Below, piece by piece: positions 6,173-9,809 of a DNA stretch of 9,809 bases. The notes beneath the pieces are model-generated. The model ran no database searches and was not told the origin of the DNA. It worked only from the letters and a program-made list of their open reading frames with translations. Made by a program: the position numbers and the translations under genes. Positions within the stretch are counted from its first letter, which is position 1, and each line of letters starts with the position of its first letter. The stretch is from an uncultured Neomegalonema sp. (GTDB lineage Bacteria > Pseudomonadota > Alphaproteobacteria > Rhodobacterales > Rhodobacteraceae). Location of the stretch: contig CALGNW010000320.1 in NCBI GenBank assembly GCA_937958345.1, forward strand, positions 1 to 9,809, given 5' to 3'.

Positions 6173-7189
6173 TCAGTGGATGATTTCCGAGCTGATCTCT
6201 TTGCCGCCGGGTTCGTTCCGGCGATCCGCTCTGGCGTCGAAGAACATGGCAACGAATTGCAGCATCATCGTCACGGCAAAGACAGCGAGGAAACCGGCCA
6301 TGAAGTATTTGACGTACATGCCGAAGCCGGTCTGAGTCGTTTCGTACACGAGGATCGGGCTGTTGATGACGGCAGCCTTGCTCCACATGCCCAAAATCAG
6401 CACGGTCCAGCACAGGGACATGCCCAGAAGGATCGACCCCCATGAATTGACAACCGCGCGCTTTCGGCGGCCCATTGCGGCGTAGACGACATCAACGCGG
6501 ACATGGCCCTCCTCGAGCAGCGTATAGGCGCTGGCGAAGAGAAAGAGGGCGGCGTACCAGAAGCGGACGAGATCGCCCATGAAGGCCTGTTCATACGAAA
6601 AGATAAAGCGCGAGAACACGATCAAAAGCTCGGCGACGACCACCAGCAGGGCGAGCCAGATAAAGCCGAGCGAGCGCGTCACCGCGCCGATCAGAATCCC
6701 GAGGATCACCAGCGGGACGTGAACGTAAAAGCCGCGCCATGAGGATTTGTTCATGCCCGATGCGATTTCGGCGCTGAAGACATCCTCCAGCATACCCTCG
6801 ACGCGGATGAACGAGATAGCCGCGTCGACCGACCCGACCAGCAGCACGACCCAAAAGGCGGCGCGGACGAGAAAGCGGTTGAAATTGCTGACGATTTCGG
6901 CGTCTGTCCGCAGCAGCCTGCCGCTGGTCCGCTGGACATAAAGAACGGTCAGGATAATGGCGGCGGCGTAAAGCGCGAGCTGGATGCCCGATAGCAGGCC
7001 GATTTCGCCGGTTGATTGCCAGCCGAAGAACGGCGCGATGCCGGGCCAATCGTACCAGAATGTCAGGACGTTGTTAATGAGGAAGACGGTCATCACGGCC
7101 AGCGTGCCCCAGCCGAAGACGCGCGAGAGTGTGCCCGGTCCCGGTGGATTGAAGCTGTCGATATGGCTCGGATCTTCTGCAAGCGCCAT
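6173..7189 (-). CDS. dctQ: TRAP transporter small permease (DctQ), long form
   Basis: A 338-residue multi-pass membrane protein. The DctQ signature is in the C-terminal half: RFWYAALFLFASAYTLLEEG (209-228), followed by HVRVDVVYAAMGRRKRAVVN and a helix pair ending near residue 317. Ordinary DctQ proteins have about 160-200 residues and four helices. This one has an additional N-terminal part with hydrophobic segments at about 25-45, 68-85, 107-127 and 153-172. The subunit pairs with DctM in the inner membrane and helps dock the binding protein. The start chosen is the ATG at 7189 because GGGGA (7195-7199) sits 5 nt upstream; a GTG at 7201 in the same frame lacks such a site. It lies 116 bp after dctP with a strong hairpin between, and 89 bp before dctM. 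Confidence 0.92.
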   Translation of the reverse strand: MALAEDPSHIDSFNPPGPGTLSRVFGWGTLAVMTVFLINNVLTFWYDWPGIAPFFGWQSTGEIGLLSGIQLALYAAAIILTVLYVQRTSGRLLRTDAEIVSNFNRFLVRAAFWVVLLVGSVDAAISFIRVEGMLEDVFSAEIASGMNKSSWRGFYVHVPLVILGILIGAVTRSLGFIWLALLVVVAELLIVFSRFIFSYEQAFMGDLVRFWYAALFLFASAYTLLEEGHVRVDVVYAAMGRRKRAVVNSWGSILLGMSLCWTVLILGMWSKAAVINSPILVYETTQTGFGMYVKYFMAGFLAVFAVTMMLQFVAMFFDARADRRNEPGGKEISSEIIH

Positions 7190-7251
7190 GAGGTTCCCCA
7201 CTCATTCGGCGCGCTTCGGTAGGAGAAGCGCAATTGGCTTGGTCATATACA

Positions 7252-7278
7252 AAAGGCGGGGCTGTGGGCCCCGCCTTT
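7252..7278 (-). terminator. Strong intercistronic hairpin between dctP and dctQ (partial terminator or mRNA stabiliser)
   Basis: Perfect 11-bp arms AAAGGCGGGGC (7252-7262) and GCCCCGCCTTT (7268-7278) flank a 5-nt loop. On the minus-strand transcript the stem is followed by only a short U-run (CCUUUUGU), so termination should be incomplete. TRAP and ABC importer operons often have such hairpins after the binding-protein gene; they let the soluble binding protein be made in excess over the membrane subunits by partial termination or by protecting the upstream mRNA. That use here is inferred. Confidence 0.7.
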
Positions 7279-7283
7279 CGCGG

Positions 7284-7298
7284 TATTGCTAGGCAATA
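7284..7298 (-). promoter_or_regulatory. Short inverted repeat just after the dctP stop
   Basis: TATTGC (7284-7289) and GCAATA (7293-7298) form a perfect 6-bp inverted repeat with a 3-nt spacer, 7 bp beyond the dctP stop and just before the larger hairpin at 7252-7278. It may be a second stem-loop helping to block 3' exonucleases, or chance. Confidence 0.3.
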
Positions 7299-7305
7299 AA
7301 GACGA

Positions 7306-8394
7306 TCAATCGCCGATACCGACAACGCGGTTACGCTTGATCGAGTAGCCGATGTCGGCAATCGCGAGGTATCCGCCGATGTCCTTGCGGGCAGCGGCAA
7401 AGCTGTCGTGTACTTTGGCAGCCAGCTCGCTGTGGTCGCGTGTTTCTTCAAACACTTCTTCGGCAGCTTCGCCCATCGCGTCGTAGACGTCGTCGTTGAA
7501 CTCGCGGAGTTCGACGCCTTCTTCGGTCAGCAGCTTGTCGAGGTATTCGCCGTTGTTGGCGTTTACTTCGGCCATCATGCGGGCATTTTCTTCGTTCGAT
7601 GCCGCCTCGATGATTGCCTGATGGGTTTTCGAAAGACCGCCCCACCATGAAGCGTTCATGCCGAGTGCAAGCTGCGAACCCGGCTCGTGCATACCGGGCC
7701 AGTAGTAGAACTTGGCCGCCTTGTGGAAGTTCATAAAGTAATCGTTGTACGGGCCAACCCACTCGGTCGCGTCGATGGCGCCCGAGACAAGGTTTTCATA
7801 AATCTGGCCGCCCGGCAGCGAAACCGGTGATGCGCCGAGTTTGGCGAGAACGTCACCGCCAAGGCCCGGAATACGCATTTTCAGGCCGTCAAAATCGTCG
7901 GCACTTTCGATTTCTTTGTTGAACCAGCCGCCCATCTGAACGCCGGTGTTACCGCAGGCGAGGTTTTTGAGGCCGAAGCCGTCCGCAACTTCGTCCCAAA
8001 GCTCCTGTCCGCCGCCGTATTTATTCCAGGCGTCGATTTCGGTGTAGGTCAGACCGAACGGAACAGCCGTAAAGTAAGCCCATGCAGGGTGCTTGCCCTT
8101 CCAGTAGTAGTCTGCCGCGATGTAGGCCTGGCTGTTGCCGCCTGCGACTTCGTCGAACGAGTCGAACGCACCGACTTTTTCACCGGCAGCGTAGTAATTG
8201 ACCTTGATCTCGCCGTCCGTGAGTTCTTCGATACGGGCGGAAAGGCGCTGTGCGCTGATGCCGAGGCCGGGGAAATCACGCGGCCATGTGGAAACGATGT
8301 TCATCTCGGTCTTCGACTGCGCATGCGCAGGCGCAGCCAAAGGTACTGCTGCGCCAGCAACGGCGGCACCGCGGATAAAGTCGCGACGTTTCAT
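7306..8394 (-). CDS. dctP: TRAP transporter substrate-binding protein, TakP-like (2-oxoacid/2-hydroxyacid type), Tat-exported
   Basis: A 362-residue periplasmic binding protein. It opens with a twin-arginine signal: KRRDFIRG (2-9), a hydrophobic Ala-rich stretch, and a likely cleavage after AHA (23-25). The mature part matches the DctP family and in particular TakP of Rhodobacter sphaeroides, a dimeric 2-oxoacid binder with a metal ion in its site: ACGNTGVQMGGWFNKEI (146-162), LKMRIPG with Arg174 as the likely carboxylate anchor (171-177), GAIDATEWVGPYND (205-218) and YYWPGMHEPGS (230-240). The substrate is therefore probably a 2-oxo or 2-hydroxy acid, but that is inference from similarity recalled by eye. 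The start is the ATG at 8394, 6 nt after AGGGAG (8401-8406). An in-frame start 24 codons upstream would bury the signal peptide. It is first in the dctPQM operon. Confidence 0.95.
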   Translation of the reverse strand: MKRRDFIRGAAVAGAAVPLAAPAHAQSKTEMNIVSTWPRDFPGLGISAQRLSARIEELTDGEIKVNYYAAGEKVGAFDSFDEVAGGNSQAYIAADYYWKGKHPAWAYFTAVPFGLTYTEIDAWNKYGGGQELWDEVADGFGLKNLACGNTGVQMGGWFNKEIESADDFDGLKMRIPGLGGDVLAKLGASPVSLPGGQIYENLVSGAIDATEWVGPYNDYFMNFHKAAKFYYWPGMHEPGSQLALGMNASWWGGLSKTHQAIIEAASNEENARMMAEVNANNGEYLDKLLTEEGVELREFNDDVYDAMGEAAEEVFEETRDHSELAAKVHDSFAAARKDIGGYLAIADIGYSIKRNRVVGIGD

Positions 8395-8412
8395 GTAGTT
8401 CTCCCTGAGTAA

Positions 8413-8428
8413 AGACGCGTATGCGTCT
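8413..8428 (-). promoter_or_regulatory. Inverted repeat in the dctP leader
   Basis: AGACGC (8413-8418) and GCGTCT (8423-8428) are perfect arms around GTAT, just upstream of the dctP ribosome binding site. In RNA it would make a 6-bp tetraloop hairpin in the 5' leader; in DNA it could be an operator. Either role is inferred. Confidence 0.35.
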
Positions 8429-8466
8429 GTCCCATCCCCCAGCTTGCGTCGGGTGGATTCGCGCAA

Positions 8467-8510
8467 ACGATAGGTGCTTGGATACTGTCACGCAAGATAA
8501 TTGCGTCACA
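8467..8510 (-). promoter_or_regulatory. Candidate dctPQM promoter and palindromic operator
   Basis: TGTCACGCAA (8486-8495) and TTGCGTCACA (8501-8510) form a 25-bp dyad with a 5-bp centre and one mismatched pair in the 10-bp arms. A promoter candidate reads on the minus strand: -35 TTGCGT (8490-8495), 17-bp spacer, -10 TATCGT (8467-8472). An alternative -10, TATCTT (8494-8499), lies inside the dyad. Either way the palindrome overlaps the RNA polymerase site, as expected for a repressor controlling a substrate-induced TRAP operon. The dyad is seen directly. The regulator is unknown and no regulator gene is adjacent. Confidence 0.5.
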
Positions 8511-8561
8511 TGAGTTTTGAAATCTGGACCCATCGCAAGGGATGACTGGCCTGATGCCCGT

Positions 8562-9311
8562 TCAACCGCCGGTCCGAGCGTCGGGATCAACGCGAACCCA
8601 TGAATTTCCGATGAGTGTTTCGGAGGGGCTGAAGCGCGTTTTGTAGGCCATCTTCCGGCAGCCATCGACCGAGTAGCCGAGGTAGACGTATGAAAGACCC
8701 AGCGCCTTTGCCAGATCGACGTGATCGAGAATGATGAAATTGCCGAGGCTGTCGCGCTGTCTGTCGGGATCGAAAAAACTGTAAACGAGCGACACGCCGT
8801 CCGCCATGACATCGGTGACACAGGCGGCGACCAGCACCGGTTCGCCTGCATCGTTTATCTCGTTATACTCGATGACCTGCGTGCGGACCGTGCTGTCCTC
8901 GACCATCGAGGCGAAATCGAGGGCGTCCATTTCCGCCATCGCGCCGCCCGCATGCCGCGATGCGAGGTATTTCCGAAAGAGCTGGTACTGCTCCTCGGTC
9001 GCCAGCGAGGGCCGCACCACACGGCGCAGGGACCGGTTGCGTCTGATCGTGCGCTTGTCCGACCGCGAGGGTTCGAATTCGCCCGCCACAACGCGTGTTG
9101 CAACGCAGGCGTTACAGCCGGGACATTGCGGGCGGTAGGCGACATTCTGACTGCGCCGGAAACCGTTGACCGAGAGGGTGTCGTTCAAATCAGCCGCCTG
9201 ATTCCCGCGCAGGGGCGTGAACACCTTTCGCTCCATCCGCTGGGGCAGATAAGGGCACGGCTGTGCTTCGGTCAGATAAAAGCGAAGATTAGTGTGGTTC
9301 TGCTCGGTCAT
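8562..9311 (-). CDS. bpt: Aspartate/glutamate leucyltransferase (Bpt; arginyltransferase family)
   Basis: A 249-residue full-length member of the bacterial ATE/Bpt family, which moves leucine (or arginine in eukaryotic ATE1) from aminoacyl-tRNA to proteins with N-terminal Asp or Glu, marking them for ClpS/ClpAP degradation. The N-terminal domain has CPYLPQRMERKVFTPL (19-34), GFRRSQNVAYRP (50-61) and the cysteine cluster CPGCNAC (Cys63, Cys66, Cys69). The GNAT-like C-terminal domain has SRHAGGAM (118-125), MVEDSTV, LVYSFFDPD (175-183), SLGNFIILDHVDLAK (188-202), SYVYLGYSVDGCRKMAYKTR (207-226) and RFSPSE. A stop codon seven codons upstream leaves no alternative start, although AAGGA is 14 nt from the ATG, farther than usual. 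It is upstream of and parallel to dctP but separated by 167 bp, so probably a separate unit. Confidence 0.96.
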   Translation of the reverse strand: MTEQNHTNLRFYLTEAQPCPYLPQRMERKVFTPLRGNQAADLNDTLSVNGFRRSQNVAYRPQCPGCNACVATRVVAGEFEPSRSDKRTIRRNRSLRRVVRPSLATEEQYQLFRKYLASRHAGGAMAEMDALDFASMVEDSTVRTQVIEYNEINDAGEPVLVAACVTDVMADGVSLVYSFFDPDRQRDSLGNFIILDHVDLAKALGLSYVYLGYSVDGCRKMAYKTRFSPSETLIGNSWVRVDPDARTGG

Positions 9312-9330
9312 TATGCGGTGCAGTATCCTT

Positions 9331-9352
9331 AAAAAAGCCTGTTTCGCAAGGC
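9331..9352 (-). terminator. Weak terminator-like element in the bpt leader
   Basis: On the minus strand GCCT and AGGC (plus-strand 9349-9352 and 9337-9340) form a short stem directly followed by six T residues (plus-strand A-run 9331-9336), about 20 nt upstream of the bpt start. The stem is short, so this may be chance. An alternative reading is a promoter with -35 TTGCGA (9344-9349), 16-bp spacer and -10 GATACT (9322-9327). Confidence 0.25.
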
Positions 9353-9427
9353 CGCAAAAATCGCGTTACCGTATTATTCCGACATTATTTTTACGCGCAG
9401 GGGTTGGGTGTGTTGGCTGATGTGAGC

Positions 9428-9481
9428 GTAGACATAATAAGAACATTCTTGACAAGCCGCAAATGTTCCCATTATGTCTAC
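9428..9481. promoter_or_regulatory. 54-bp inverted repeat with overlapping divergent promoters
   Basis: Outer arms GTAGACATAAT (9428-9438) and ATTATGTCTAC (9471-9481) are perfect complements. After a 2-bp mismatch (AA against CC), inner arms GAACATT (9441-9447) and AATGTTC (9462-9468) are again perfect, leaving a 14-bp centre. A consensus -35, TTGACA (9449-9454), points right toward the gene at 9507, with TATGTC (9473-9478) as a modest -10 at 18 bp spacing. On the minus strand TTGCGG (9457-9462), 17 bp, TATTAT (9434-9439) points toward bpt. Each arm thus covers one -10, which suggests a symmetric operator for a regulator controlling both genes. Repeats and hexamers are observed; the regulation is inferred. 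Confidence 0.65.
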
Positions 9482-9506
9482 CTCATCACTCACCCGAAAG
9501 GACACC

Positions 9507-9809
9507 ATGCTGCGCGATGCCTCCGATCCTGTTGAACGCTATCGGCTGGTGCTGTTGCGCCTGCTGGCGGGGCTGTTCGTGATGGCGGGTTTGCAGCCGG
9601 GAACGGCGGTGGTCGAAAGCCTGCCGCGCGGGGTGAAATACGCGATTTTGCGGGTTTTGCGTCAGGCCGAGTCGGCAACGCGGCGGCTGGTGATGGCCGA
9701 GGCCGCCAAGCTGGATGCGGTGGAGTATGTGCCGCCGCCGAAGCGGGAGAAACCTGCGGCGCAGCGGTCGGGCGAGAAGAAGACCCGCGCGCCGCGCATG
9801 CCGCTGTTC
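9507..9809 (+). CDS. Hypothetical protein, 3'-truncated by window edge
   Basis: An open frame of 101 codons runs from ATG at 9507 to the right edge without a stop. AAAGGA (9497-9502) lies 4 nt before the ATG, and a TTGACA-type promoter is placed upstream within the 54-bp inverted repeat. The N-terminus is MLRDASDPVERYRLVLLRLL, continuing into a hydrophobic stretch (residues about 14-28) that could be one membrane-associated helix. The later part becomes basic and Pro-rich (VPPPKREKPAAQ, EKKTRAPRMPLF). Base composition is like its neighbours. I do not recognise a domain. It resembles small uncharacterised proteins of Rhodobacteraceae, but that is only an impression. Confidence 0.75.
   Translation, partial: MLRDASDPVERYRLVLLRLLAGLFVMAGLQPGTAVVESLPRGVKYAILRVLRQAESATRRLVMAEAAKLDAVEYVPPPKREKPAAQRSGEKKTRAPRMPLF

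Noticed and set aside
8395..8466. Longer N-terminus for DctP starting at 8466
   Set aside because: It would place 24 extra residues before the twin-arginine signal peptide. The ATG at 8394 has a good Shine-Dalgarno and begins directly with the signal.
9431..9480. LexA (SOS) boxes in the 54-bp inverted repeat
   Set aside because: The alphaproteobacterial LexA site is GTTC-N7-GTTC. Each arm here has GTTC-N7-GTCT, two mismatches in the second half, and the sites are arranged as an inverted pair. The resemblance is not enough to call, although it is worth testing.
1..9809. tRNA or rRNA genes, CRISPR arrays, insertion sequences, prophage genes
   Set aside because: No cloverleaf-like sequence, regularly spaced repeats, transposase or phage motifs were seen on either strand. 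Nearly all of the window is taken up by recognised protein genes.

Overview
The window looks like chromosomal DNA from an alphaproteobacterium, most likely Rhodobacteraceae (roseobacter group). The reasons are high GC, strong GC bias at third codon positions, a TrmFO (not TrmA) tRNA methylase, a Bpt-type aminoacyl-tRNA protein transferase, and a TRAP transporter with a Tat-exported, TakP-like binding protein. This placement is inference; no marker gene is present.

Layout, left to right. A partial squalene/phytoene synthase-like gene (+) enters from the left edge and ends one base from the end of a convergent SAM-dependent methyltransferase gene (-). That gene lies 41 bp downstream of trmFO (-), and the two probably form one transcription unit. 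Next is a two-gene type II toxin-antitoxin module (+), a Phd/YefM antitoxin overlapping a PIN-domain VapC-like toxin. It is divergent from trmFO and shares a compact AT-rich promoter/operator with it. From 3435 to 8394 runs a complete TRAP transporter operon on the minus strand, transcribed dctP-dctQ-dctM. Both membrane subunits are much larger than usual. DctQ has about four extra N-terminal helices. DctM has enlarged loops plus a soluble, charged, helical C-terminal domain of about 330 residues. Hairpins lie between dctP and dctQ and, less clearly, between dctQ and dctM. Upstream of dctP is a 25-bp imperfect palindrome overlapping the likely promoter. Beyond it lies bpt (-), then a 195-bp divergent intergenic region with a striking 54-bp inverted repeat carrying two back-to-back promoter candidates. 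A gene of unknown function (+) then runs off the right edge.

How the genes work together. The TRAP system should use an ion gradient to import an organic acid, probably a 2-oxoacid or 2-hydroxyacid judging by the TakP-like motifs of the binding protein. TrmFO makes m5U54 in tRNA, Bpt tags acidic N-termini with leucine for N-end-rule degradation, and the TA pair is a self-contained accessory module. I see no RNA genes, CRISPR arrays, insertion sequences or prophage genes. The features most worth a second look are the extra DctM domain, the symmetric bidirectional promoter at 9428-9481, and the overlap of the TA operator with the trmFO promoter.
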